From contig NC_089979.1 in assembly GCF_036417845.1 (NCBI RefSeq), positions 120,623,415 to 120,687,414 of the forward strand: 64,000 nt of DNA. Reading direction: 5' to 3'. Source of the stretch: Apteryx mantelli. Its lineage: Eukaryota > Chordata > Aves > Apterygiformes > Apterygidae. Numbering within the stretch: position 1 is the first letter of the stretch; each line of letters opens with the position of its first letter. The translations under genes were made by a program, and so were the position numbers. Below the pieces are notes generated by a model, which saw only the letters and a program-made list of their open reading frames with translations, searched no databases and had not been told where the DNA came from. This document shows, in pieces, positions 1 through 13,200 of this stretch.

Positions 1-378
1 ATGTAACTAAGCTTGTAATCAGTTGCTGTTTTGATAGTTGCTGTATAGACATACATGTATATAGGTACATACAGAACTACAAACAGTAGGAGTTGAACAG
101 AGGTTGCTCTTTCATTTTTAGGTGCTCGAGGTCAAGCTCAGTAGCAATGCGATTCAGACTAGTATATGCTACCAAAGGCATTTTTGATTCTGACTCTTGG
201 AATACAATCTTATCTTCATTTCAGAGCATTTATTGGGAGCATTATTATTATTATTTTTTTTTTTTAAGGAAAAAAACTCAGATGAGTGAAGTTGTCCTTT
301 AAATAAAAATACATGCAAGATCTGTGCTCAAAATTAAAATTAGATTGCTTGCTTATGTTTTCTTTCTTCCTTTTAAAG

Positions 379-671
379 ATAAGGAGAGCTTTGTTGCTTG
401 GCCTGGCAAGACGCCGGCAACTGTTACATCTGATTCTCCAGAACAACCTACCTATCTCCTTGAAGCTGGAAAAAAGCCAGCTGTGACCCCTCTTGATATC
501 AACAGGTTCCAGAGCAAAGCTTTCCAAACTGTAATCTCTCATCATATTGGGAAGAAGACAACCCCTTTTGCGGAAGGGGTACTGCCACAGAAAGAGCCAT
601 CTTTACACCTTGATACACCATCAAAATTTCTTTCCAAAGACAAGTTATTCAAGCCTTCTTTTGATGTAAAG
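379..671 (+). CDS. TOPBP1: TOPBP1 exon: linker between BRCT5 and BRCT6
   Basis: Follows the acceptor ttttaaag and ends at AAG|gtgagc. It starts with two bases that complete a codon from the previous exon outside the window. The protein is polar and rich in Ser, Thr and Pro, and ends FKPSFDVK, a stretch conserved in vertebrate TOPBP1. No folded domain is visible; this is the disordered linker after BRCT5. Confidence 0.9.
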
Positions 672-3600
672 GTGAGCTGCTTTGCAACTTTTTAAATTAC
701 TGGAGCCAGTAGTGTTAAAGATGTGCATAAGCTTAAAACAGCACAGAAACCCATGCTTAGCCTTTTTATGCTGTTAACGTATAGCCTTTCCTTTCTGAAT
801 AAAGTGAGGAAAACTGGCTCCATTTATTTATACATACCTTTAGTTATTGACACATGGACTAAATTTATTGACTGGGGGGTGCTATAATGTTTTTTTCTTT
901 TTGTGCCTATTGCAACATATGTTCATGTGTTCTACACCTCACGTGCAACACAGTCTATTTCTTTAGATGTAAAGTCTGAGAAATGTAACTAGAAGGGTTA
1001 TAATTCCTCCAGATATTAGAGAACAAATGCTTACTTGTTTTGTGATGAAATACTTCTTTCACAATACATTTTAACTTAATAGCTTTATAGCTATTACAAA
1101 ACTTATTTTTCTCACTAGACATTCCCTTATTCTTTTGCAAATGATTATTATTAGACTTCACTTACTGTATTGGTCAGTGACTGAGAGAACTGTGGATGTT
1201 CTCCCTTTCATACTTATAAACCCAAAGGTGTAGTGAGAAGGTGGAAAAAATCCATTTTGTCTTAAAGATGGGTTGCAGATTGAAAAACAGATTGTGTTTT
1301 TTAGTTTTTCTAGCCTTTCATGGGCTTCAGAAACTATTAGCCTTAACAACAAGAAGAAGCAAAAAAAAAAAAAAAATCCCTGACACTAGAAATATCTATG
1401 CTGGAATATCTCTTGAATGACTCAGGTATACATGGAAAGTCTTCAGTTTGTTTTTCATTTCTGAGGCCTTAGCTGAAAGGTAAAAGTACTGAATTCCTTC
1501 AAGGAGTTTTTTTCCTCAGCCAGACAGAACATTTATTACTAAGCCTGAAAAATCCTAAGAGTTCTTAGTTCTGCTTCATGAAAATGGATCTCTCCCTTTG
1601 GAAATCTGTCAGTTTACCACTTGTAGATAATTTTCAAAACCAAGATATTTTAGACCAAAATTTCTGATTTTAAAAAAGAGTAGAAGAAAGCTCTCAGCAT
1701 TTTAAGGGTGCAGATAGAATTACATATTCATGTGCAACTTCTCGGGGGGGGGAGGTTGGTATTAAAAAGTTAAAGTATTGGTGTGGGTCTAGGAATTCCT
1801 GTTTTTTTTCTCCTGACTTTTCTACCTAAGGCAGTTTGCTCAATCTGTATTCTCTTCTCACATAACAGAGAGATATTAATAATCTTCTCCCATCTTCTTC
1901 CTGTTTTGCTTATTCAGACTGTAAGATCTAGATTGTCCTGTACTGTTTTTATGCAATGGGATTCCAGTTGCACTTGCTGGCTGCTACTGTAGTACACAGT
2001 TGTGGTTTATGAGTATGAAATCCTACCACAGACTATATACGTGAAACTTGCTCTTGAGTGAGAATGTTGTAGTGCATTCGTGTAAGTCAATTAGTTGCTT
2101 GTTTCTTGGTAGGATGCTCTGGCAGCTTTGGAAACCCCAGGAGGTCTCTGTCAAAAATCCAGGAAGTTGAGTACACCTCTCTCTGAAGTCATTGGCAGAA
2201 ACTTGAAATTGGCACTGGCAAACAGCACACGGCATACCGTAGCTCTTACTACCAGTCCTCAGTTGAAGGCTGCACAACCCAAAGTGGTAGGAAGTCTTGT
2301 TTCTGGAGTTTTTGGAGCATAGGCTTCATTAAGAAAATGCTGTAATTTTGTGATTGTAAGTTATAATTGAATTTGTGAATCGTGATAATCTTCGTATTGC
2401 TTTGTGATGTGTTTGGACAGAAACCTATATGATTGCATGTTCTTCAGTGGCAATGAAAGGAAGGTAAGCTAGAAGGCTTTCCTCCTGGAAGGCAAGGAGG
2501 AATTTTAAAAGCTAATTCTGCTATTCTGAATGTTAAGCAGTTGCTAGGCCTTGTGATATATAAATACATATCTATATAGATTTTTTTAGTATCAGGATGG
2601 GAGACGAACAGGGCTAAATGTTTTGTCTCAGACTAAAGTTTAGAGTACGTTTTCGATGCATCTTTCTTTTTTTCCTAGCCTCTGTAAGGTGCTGTTCTTC
2701 CGTTTGCTAGCAGGCACAAGATATCAGTTGCTTACCCCCGTTATGTTCATCTTTCTAGTAGTTGTCTTGCCCCCTCAGTCCTTATCTGCATGCTTTCTTG
2801 TATGACTGTCTAGCCTGTCTTAATGAGAGAAAACAGAAAAAAGAAGCAGGAGAAACGGGAACATTTATGTACTGCCTGCCATGTTAATACATTGTATTCT
2901 ATAAAGGAGGAGTAAGAAAGCAAATAGCATTCAGCAAGGGAAGGCTGTCACTTCTTACTTTGTAGCTCCTTATTCTCATCCTTCTCACCCCAGTGCAGAC
3001 TTGATCAATCACACTTCCGTGTTCAGGAAGTGCTCAGTCTGCTAAGGAAAGAGTGGAATGTGTCTGGGGAGACTGGCGGAGATGAATCTCTGGTCTTTTG
3101 ATTCCTAGTGCATGGAATGATAATAGTGCTCTCTTTTGACCAGGGAGACTGCAGTAGCAAAAATAGGGAAGACTTGTTTATCATAGTTTTGTTGTTATAT
3201 AAAATTATTGGTATAGAATCTTGCAGACCTGACTCTTCCCTGTTTCTCTCTGCAGCTTGAACAACAGGAAGATTCCAGGCCTTTGGCTGATGTTGTTATA
3301 TGTGTTAGTAAAAAACTTAGTAAGAAGCAAAGTGAACTGAATGCAGTAGCAGCTTCTCTTGGGGCAGACTACAGGTATCAACTACAGCAAACAGCTTCTG
3401 AACTTCTGCACTGATTTGACTTCTAATGAATCTGAGTCTTGGCATTCTAATATCCTTATCTATGTGACCTTTTGCTATAGTTAAACATTAGGTTTCACCA
3501 TGTTAATCAGCTTCTATTGCAAAGTAAGACTGTCTGTTTCTAATGCGAAATAAGACCACCTTTTTTCCTGTCTCTGTATTCCTGATAAGTCTGTCTTAGA

Positions 3601-4215
3601 AAGTCTGTTTGTCCTGAAGTTTTCCATATTTGCAGAAAAATGTTCTTCAAAAAAATAAGAAAAGGAAGAAAAGCTATGAAATTTTTTTGACTTCTAAGTA
3701 ATTAAAATTTACTTCTAGTTTAGGTTTTTTGTCTCTCCCTTTTTTTTTTTTTTTTTTTTTTTTATTGTTTGGTATGCCTCTTGCTGAAAACTAATTGTTT
3801 TACAAGTTGTAAGCATGACTGAATCTTTCCTAAGCAAAGAAACAAAAACTCAACAAAAAAAAACAACAAAACCCCCCAGGTTCTCAGTAAGAGAAACTAC
3901 CAACTAACCTTTGTGACTTAAGATAGAATTCTGCTCCCACTGAATCTGATTTAAATAGTCTGTCACTGATTCCATGGTAAGGGCAACATCCTCATTGATG
4001 ATAACACTTACATATGGTAGCAGCCTAGGAATGTTAAAGCTATTCCTTTTGTAACAAATACATTTCTTTAAGTGTTAGAAGCCTGCATTTTATTTTTTTT
4101 GGAGCTCCAAGGATCAGTATTCCAGTTGCAGCTCAATATGTCAATAAAAGAAAAAGCTTTCTTGTTTTAGGTCACACAACTTTCTGTTAAAGCTGATTTA
4201 GAACTCCATTTATTT

Positions 4216-4246
<31 letters not shown>

Positions 4247-7200
4247 GGCTCAGGAATACTTTACTTCAGGAATGCTTTCAAAAAATCTTGAAATTTTTCT
4301 ATCCTGAAACAGAATGCAGAGTCTTTCTGGATTAAAAAAATCAAGCTAATCCTTTATTTGGCTATAACAAAGTAGGCAAAGCAAAATTTTAACATGAATA
4401 AGGGATAGAACAATTTCTGTGAGGGATTTCTTATTTTTGGTAGGAAGTGATATCTTCAAATTGTAACTGATTTTTTTTTTTAATCCCCCCTCCCCCCCCC
4501 CCCCGACTAGATGGTGCTTTGATGAAACAGTAACGCACTTCATATACAAGGGAGGACAAAATGACAACAACAAGGAGTACAGATCTGTTAAAGAAAGGGG
4601 TATACACATTGTTTCAGAACACTGGCTTTTAGAGGTATGGAGCAGAAGTTTCCTTTTGAAAAGTCTACTTAGCTGCCATTTCCTTTTGAATGGAAATGAA
4701 AACAAAACCAGTTATATGGCAGTTGATTTCTGTTTGAGCTTTTACTGAATGCATAGAGAAATTGGTGTTTTGCATCCTGCTTTGAGTTTTTAAATTGAGC
4801 AGTCCATTTTCACTGATTTACCTCATAAAAGATTGGAGCTAAAAATTGACAAAAAGGGGAAAAAAACCCTACTAATTTTATAGGTTTTGACTGAGCTTTC
4901 TCTGAATGGTAGCTTGCCGAATATTGTCCCATTGGCGTATGTAAACATTTAGACTTTCTCCTTGAGGAAAAAATATTCTCTCTTCTGTTTAGCGTTTTGC
5001 TACGTTTCTCAGAATGCACGCTCTAATTTTATCTTGTGTAAAGTCCTTTTTGCACTGGTGTCTTTATTACACTTTTCCCATGTTTAGATGTGGAATTTCT
5101 CTTACTTTTTACCCAGTTTCTCATCTTTCTTATGTTGATTACGTTGTTACAGAGTGCCCAGGAGTATAAACGGCTTCCCGAATCTCACTTTCCTCACACT
5201 TACAATCCCAAAATGAGCCTGGACATCAGTGCAGTGCATGATACCAGGTTCTCCTCCTCTAGTGTACTTCCATCAACTGGAAAACCAGCCAAGGAGAATG
5301 AGGTATAGTGTTATATGAGTTCGTGTTCTGTGGAGTGATTGGAATTCAGTTCACTTATTTGTTATGTTAACATAATAATAGATAATGTTGATGCATATTC
5401 AGTGATGCTGTGAATCAGGTTTAGCTAGTAGTTAACAGTAGCTATCACAGACACACCTGCAGTTTTTCTGCATTTGTAATATTCCTCTTCTAGGGGGAAG
5501 GAGGGAAACCCAGGCCATTTGAGATAAGAGCTTTCCAAATTTGAAACGATGTAGTCCTGTCTTTGCCTTCTCTTGTAGGTGAACAAGAGATCCAAGGCGT
5601 GAACTGTCTTTTAGCAGATACTTAGACTGCAGAATAGATGTTGTCACTGATGCTGTTCACTGTCTTACTGTCCGTGTGATAAAAGAAAGGTTAGATTATT
5701 CTAGGGCAACCTTATTAATCTTCGGAATTTGCACAAGTTTTGAACAAGGTAAAACCCACAACTTCTGGCATTAGTTTGAGAATTTTACTTTTTTTATTTA
5801 TTTGTAGATTATTCCAGTGGATGAAGATGATGCTGAAGATGATGTAACTACCAACCAAATAAAGGAAACAGTCCCTACAAGGGGAGAACAAATTGTAGCA
5901 AGTGAAGCCAAAGGAGGTAAATGCAAATCATTTTTTATTTTCAAAATAGTTGTGGAATGTCAAACTAGATAAGCCTTTTACAGTTTCAGGTGCTATTCTG
6001 TATGTTAAGATCTGGAAGCTTTAGTTATCATACTTATATCCCAGTTAAGTATAGCCTGCTAGGCTTTATTGGTGCTAAAGACTCTGAAAGCCTGTAAGAA
6101 GATGGTGTTCATCCATTGCAAATTACTTTGTTGTTGTTTCCTTGTTTTTAAAACACCAAAATTCATCTTTAACATGGCAATAACATTATTTTAGAGTATA
6201 AGTTATTGTGTTATGTAAATAAATGTGTTACAGGAGAACTGTGGTTACAAGCCAGATCTAGCTGTACCCAAGCAAATTTGAAAGTGATCCAATTGGGAAT
6301 TCCTGCTTGTGTTCAGGAATAGGCGACTCAGGACATACACAGATTTTCTAGACTTTTGTTTTCTCCTTAATGTGTTTGCCCTGATAGGGGAAAAGTTGAC
6401 TCAGTTTCCTATTACTCTTCCCTATTTACAATACAACAGTCTTGATTTTGTGGGCTTTGTCTCTTCTCTTGAAGTGTTAACCCAAACCCTAGAAATGAGA
6501 GAGAATTTCCAAAGGCAGCTGCAGGAAATCATGTCTGCCACATCAGTAGTGAAACCACAAGGACAAAGAGGATCCCTCTCAAGGAACAGTTTTGATGGTT
6601 CTCCAGCCACCCCTGATGGCACACGATCTGTGCGAAATGGCCGCAGTAGGGTCTTGGAAGCTCTAAGGTATTGATTTGCATTTCAGAGTATCTTATTTTT
6701 TCCTGCCTGCCCTTACTTACACTGCCTTCAAGTACTGCAGTCTTCTGTACAGTAAAGGAATATTTAAAGCATCCATTCTTTTTGTTCCACAGGCAATCCC
6801 GGCAAGCACTTGCAGATCTGAACACAGAGCCATCACAGAGTGAGCAGATCATCTGGGATGATCCTACTGCAAGGGAGGAGAGAGCAAGACTTGTCAGCAA
6901 CTTTCAGTGGCCTCATAGTCCTTCCCAGTACACTGAGCAAGTTCAAAGTAATGTCAATAAAAACGTGGATGAGTCTGCCTTCAAAGGATCCTTAGCCGAT
7001 GCAGAGATTGCTGGTATAGGTAAAATCAGAAATACAATAGACTTGTTCTTTACTACAGCATCAGTCTGATCTCTGGGGCTTTTAAAATACAATGGTATTT
7101 GTAATGGATCAGAATTCTACTTTAAAAAAAATTAGTGAGCATTACTGACATTTCTTGAATGATAAAAATATAACTTTGCATCTTTGTGAGCTCCATTATG

Positions 7201-10200
7201 TGTTGCTGTTTCTTTGGGAGAAGCTTTCCTATCTGATTGCTGTTTGTGGTCAAACACCTAGGCAGCGCTTGTCTAAAAATAGCCTGCATCAGTTTTAGGA
7301 AGTATTTTTCAAACTTGTATTTGGAACCCCAGCTGGGTTACAGATAACAATTCAGATCGGTACAGTGGAATTCAAATAGGGATACCAGTAACAGAATCTT
7401 TTTAACTGTGGTGGAAATAATCATAGGTGAAAATTGGGGATACAGAAAGAAGATGCCCATGAGCCCCCAAAGCATGTGTCTCAGAGCTGCTGATGGGCAT
7501 GCTTAGGTCAGGATTCAGTCAAGATCCTGTATTTATCTTCCCTGTTCTTTTTGAAATCTTTATTCTATAGCCAGGACTAAGGAAGCAAGTATGTCGTTTG
7601 CATCTGGTTTTGCTTTGTTCCTACTTCTGCCTGCTGAGAGATAGTGGAATCCTTTGGCCTCTGCCCCATGCTCCCCTTTATAGAGTTTCTGCTTGCAGCA
7701 ACAGTCTTCCTGAAAACTCACCTTGTTGTAGAGAAGATTGGGGAAAATCAGTGAAGTGTATTCAATTGATTTTTGGTTTATCTGAATCAGTACAGTTTAG
7801 CCTAAGAAATTAGGCCATTTGAGGTTTTTCTTCTTCCCAAGACAAGACATGCAGGAGCATGAGTCTGCAATATTTCAACTGGTGCTTTGTGGTAATAGAG
7901 AAGTGCATCTTGAAGAAAGACAGTGTTGTTGAAATGTAAATGTGGATGTTGTAGCAGCAATTGTTTTTTGTCTATTTACAATAGCTACCTTTTTCAGCTT
8001 CACCCATAACTATATTCAGCCAAAGGCGAGTCATGCAACAATACTTTATTCTTCACAGATGTTCCTGAGGCTGGGGATGGAGATTTGATTGAAGATCCAA
8101 AGAATCCTGTACGTGGAGATCCTGAAACGCCCATTAAAGAAGATAACTTGATTCCCACTCCGCGGGCCCCCAGCATTGCTTTCCCACTGGCTAACCCTCC
8201 TGTGGCACCACAACCCAAAGAGAAGGTGTGTCATATACAGAAATGTTTGTGATCATGTGTTTTCTGAGAGGTGTAGCTATTCTTTAAGAAGTTTTGAACC
8301 TGAAAGTAGCGTATAATAGGTGAATGTCTGCATTTAAAATACTTAATTGGATTACTTCTGTGCAGTTCTGACACCTTCCCCTTCTCTGCCCAAGATTTTG
8401 AACAGATGATGTTTTTGAGACTGAAACTTCATTACTTCATTATGCTTTTCATCCAAAAGTATTTTGGACCAAAATAGTTCCTGTTAGGATGCTAAGGTAT
8501 GCTGTGGAGTGAAGAGTTACTATCTGTACTATCCGGAACTCCTTCAACCATGTTATGATGATGGAAAAAAAGATTAGGTCCTGGTTTCCTCAGAAGTACT
8601 TGGAATTCGTGCTTAAGTACAAACTGAATTTCTTTCTGCCAAAAGCCTGGTTTAAAATTATACCATCTTACAGTGAACTTGGAAGGGGCTAGGAAAATGA
8701 GTTTTTAGTCTTTTGCTCACTGTGTATCAGTTGGTGCTCAAACTTTCAGCAGCTGTGTGTCTTCAGAGGCATAAAGTATCATACTAATAGATAAGCTGTG
8801 GTGGAAATGTATAAAAGGCCCCCAAAGTTACAGGAAGACTGAATGAATAGGGCAGTGTGATAGATGGATGATGATTTTTTTTTTTTTCACGTATTTAACT
8901 AGGCATTCAGTGCATATGAATGAAGGATTAGTTTTTATGACAGGCTGGTTCAGCTGTGCCCTGAAGAAAGGAGGAACCAAGAGATTTTTAAGTAAGAGCC
9001 TAATGTTGATTTGATAAGATCCAAGCCTTTGTCAAGTGATTGACAGGTTTGGTTCTGCTTTTCCTAGCTAAAAGAAAACTCAATGTAAAAATAACCCAGA
9101 ACGTTTGGCAGAGAAGTAGTCAGCTGTCAAATTAATCTTTCTGTCATAATTTCAAAATCTGTTATTGTATTTCCAGACTGTTGCAGAAGATGAGAAGGCT
9201 GAGGAAGAACCAGAAAAACAGCGTAAATTTCAGCTGTCTTCTCTTAATCCTCAAGAACGATTTGATTACTGCCATCTGATTGAGGAATTAGGTACCAGAT
9301 ATTTGTGAAATGCACAGCATAGTATGGGTCTGTAAGCTGGTCAGCTGTGGCTCTTAGGAAAAGAAAGGGCTTCTGTTAACAACTCACCAGATTTGAAGTC
9401 CCAAATTTATGGCTTTCTGTGCTTGTGAGCTATTCTTTGAATATATTATTATTATTGTTACATGAGTTATCAGCTTTGCCATAAAACAGCAATGGTTTTG
9501 TCTTCTGGCATTTTCTTTTAGTTATCTCCACGGCAGCCTCATTCTTTACTGCTGGAGTATCTAAGAGTTACTGTGCTCTGGTGTCTCTTCCTGCCTCTGT
9601 TACAGTGGCACCTCTTTTTAACAGAGCCACTCTTTCCTGACTGCCCCTCCTTCCTTGCCATCTTCTGCCCACGTCACCTCAATGATAATATTTTCTATAT
9701 AAATTTGAGTTAAGTGTATTTCTGTCTAAATTCAAATAATTCCTGCTTTGAGGGATCCTTTCTGTGGTACTGCCTGACCCTTAATTAATTTGAATCAAAT
9801 TCATTCCTCTATTCCAAGGTGGAATAGTGCTTGAGAAACAGTGCTTTGATCCAAGTTGTACACACATTGTTGTGGGACATCCTCTACGAAATGAAAAATT
9901 CTTGGCCTCGATGGCAGCTGGGAAGTGGGTGCTTCATCGTTCCTACCTGGAGGCATGTAGAGGAGCTGGCTGCTTTGTTCAGGCATGTGACCTTATTATT
10001 GAGCAATGATATGTTAAACCTTTCATTTTTTATTTTGTACTGCTAGGAAATGAATAACTTCTCAAAAGTGATTAGCAGTTTGGGGTGCCCAACCTTGGGA
10101 TTTTCAGAGGAGCCGAAGTTTGAGAAATTTTTGGCCAACTTTTCTCTGAAAACCAGTCCTTGAGCAAACTTCTCGTGCAGGATAAGTGAAATATCCATAC

Positions 10201-13200
10201 TTAGTAGTTTCTTCTGAAAATTGAAGCTTAAGTAACTTTGGTAAATTCTCACTGGGGTCAGCTGAAGTTATGTGGATTTTGTTACACCAGGAACTAAATA
10301 TTGATCTTTTCAGTTAATGAACATACTTGTTTTAAATGACACAACTGTATAACCATGTACATAAACATTTTGAACATTATCTCTTCCAATCCCTTACCTC
10401 ACTGAATAACTGTTTCACAGGTCTCCTGGGTCTAGCAGTTCTTTCACATTTACTAGGCTAACTTCAAAATAATGCCAATAGGCTGGTTCATATATTTATG
10501 TATTAAAAACAACTTTCATTGTTTTGGAAGAAACTGTAGAAATGCAGATTAGGTGGTGTTCAAAGTAGTGAGTTGCTTTGCACTGCTGTTGAATTTTATT
10601 GTAGGTAACTGTAAGAGGAATTTGGTTGTGTACAATGTGATTGACATCACAGAAAACCTGAGTTGATTTGAAACTGGGAGGAGGGAAAGCCAGAGTCTCT
10701 GTATTCGTGGAGGAGATGCATATGTTCAGTTAAGAGTCAGATCTCTAATTTTAATTAGAGCTGCTTTAGCCAGGCAGAATCAATATACAAAGCTAGAGTG
10801 AGCTGAGACTTGTTCTGTTTTTTAATTTTCTGCTGGTGAATTTGGCAGGGTTCCTTTTGTAATTCAAGCTTATGATTGCTCTAGGAAGAAGATTATGAGT
10901 GGGGAAGTAATTCCATACTTAATGTTTTGTCTGGAATCAATGTAAACCAGAAGAAACTAGCACTCGCAGCCATGAGGTGGAGGAAAAAAATTCATAAAGG
11001 AAGGCAAGAAACTGGTATTGTTGAGGTATTTAGACACTTATGCAATGTAAGTGGTATGGTGGGGGTGGGCAGCACGGGGATTGTCACCAACAAACCCAGA
11101 AACTTAACTGGCAGGGAAAGTTGATCTGCCCTTTTCTTAAGAACAAAGTGGCTTAGCTGGGTATGTTCTAGGTCAATAACTTTGTTTTTTAAAAGGCTTT
11201 TAGTGCTGGTATGTTAGTAATAAAAGTCTTAATCTTCTCCTGAACCACCGTTCATGATTGCAAAACTGGAACATGACTGCTAGTGTATGTGAATGTACTC
11301 CAGTCATTAAGCTTATGGTTTTTATGCTTCAGAGCTCTGTTTCCCGAACTCGATTTATTGGGGAGACCACAACTGGTACTGGCAGCAGCAGTTCCAAATT
11401 TAGTGCTGTGACAGTACAGCACTCAGGACTGCATTGTATAGCTCTAGCAATGAGCATACTAGTGTGCTTTAAACATCTCAGCTGGCCAAGAGTGGCCTTT
11501 CCAAAAGCACCTTGTGTGATTTCTAGATTGCAAATTCCATAGTCTTTCAGTGAGATTTTTGAAAGTGGGACTTGGGCTACAAAAGTCCTTTTTAACTCCT
11601 CTGTCAAACCAGACATTGCAAAAGGGGTCGAGTATTCGATAGAAAGTAGAAACACTGCCAATGGGTCAATCACGTCAGGGTAATACTTGATTTGCAGGTA
11701 TTTTACAATAATGTTTTTTAAATGAATGCTTGTAACGCAAATCCTTTGTACCCCTTGCCTACTTGGAAACAGCAATAAGTGCTTGTATGAGGCAACCAGT
11801 TGGCCCTAGGTGCTGTATTGCTGCTACCATGCTGTTACTGTAACTGAGTAGATAATACAGTGCGGGGAGTTTAAAAAAAAAAAAAAGTTGTTTTCAAATA
11901 GCTGTTTTTCTTAAAGATGTGTTTCTGTAAGTGAGTGCCTGTTATATGAGAAAACCTCATTGCCAAGCGTTTTTTAATGGATTGGTTTGTCCATCTTGCT
12001 ACACAGTTGAAAGGCAGAAGCATTGGTTTGGTGGCAAGCTGCCTGACTGTATGGTGGTTGCCCAACAGTTGTATGTTCTGCATCTTGTCTGCCTTTTATG
12101 TTTAAAAAGACAAAACTAGGTGAGAGCAAATCTTGATCTGCCAGATATTACTGGGAGGGGCAGATTGTAGATATGTTAAACCTTTTATAGTACTGACATC
12201 CTTTTGGCTCAATTGAATCTTTTATCTAGGGGGCCTTCAGCGGCTGGAAAGTGATCCTGAACGTTGATCAAACCAAGGAAGCAGGATTCAGGCGCCTTCT
12301 TCAGTCAGGAGGAGCAAAAGTATGTCGTTTTTTTGAAAAAGCTAATTAAATATGTTGTTTTTGTAGGTATTGGTACCATCTCTAAACTGTGTGCTGGGCA
12401 TTGTCCATGCTAGTTAAAGGTCTTAACCAAAATTGCTTACACAGAATAGCTGAGACATGGTCAATGGGTGGGAGAAAAAAAGCTATGATGTCTTCATTTT
12501 GCTCATGGTCACACAGAAGTCAGTAGTGGTGGAGGGATTTTAGGATGGAATGTCTGGGCCCTGCTCCGACGATAAGGATCAGCCTTCTTGAAACGTACAC
12601 GATGGTAGAGAACTCAGCTGCAAATGGCATTTTTATTTCCTATTGGTTTGCTAGTTAATTTGATGAGTGACTTTCTAGGCCATGAAATGCATTTGTCTTC
12701 CCTGAGGAAGAAACAAAAATAAATTCATTTTTGTCTGTCATGTTTTAATCTGTAGGTGTTTTCTGGTCATTCCATGTCTCTCTTTAAAGAAGCTACTCAT
12801 CTCTTTGCTGACTTCAGTAAGCTGAAACCAGATGACACCCGGGTTAACATAGCAGAGGCAGCAGCCCAAGGAGTGAACTGCTTGAAACCGGAGTACATCG
12901 CTGACTACCTCATCCAGGTGTGCATGCCCAGGGTGCTCTCTGGGGAGTGCTCTGCACCTCCAGCAGAGGCAAGACAGCTCGTGCCCATCACCTGCAATGA
13001 CCCAGGCCATTAGAGGCCTTTGAAACCGACCACTGCTGTACTGGGAGTGTCCTGCCAGTAATTATGGCCACAAAGGCCTCTGCTGAGTAGTTTGGTCCTT
13101 GGTTTCAAATGCTAATTGCTATAAAATGACAGCCTTGTTTCCAGCATTGGGAATGGGACCTGTTGCAGGGTAGGGAGCTTGTAAAATGTACTCAAACTGT

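Larger units (their letters stand above)
672..12755 (+). other. TOPBP1: TOPBP1 introns, general content
   Basis: The introns range from 91 to about 1440 bases, short for this gene. The larger ones (672-2112, 2287-3255, 3375-4510, 7020-8058, 8226-9176, 9292-9818, 9983-10884, 11026-12229 and 12320-12755) are AT-rich with no further coding signal seen. Notable content is a G8 run near 1745, an A run near 1360, the homopolymers at 3740-4504 and a MIR-like patch near 12500. Positions 1-378 are the end of an intron whose 5' exon is outside the window. Confidence 0.7.

Noticed and set aside
6388-6474. Earlier in-frame acceptor for the TOPBP1 exon ending at 6667.
   Set aside because: It would add 29 hydrophobic residues unlike TOPBP1. 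The acceptor at 6474 starts exactly at the conserved VLTQTLEM sequence.
12918-13013. Continuation of the BRCT8 exon past its donor to a stop at 13013.
   Set aside because: The conserved C-terminus with [11 protein letters not shown] is in the exon at 13330, and the GTGTGC donor follows the conserved YLIQ.
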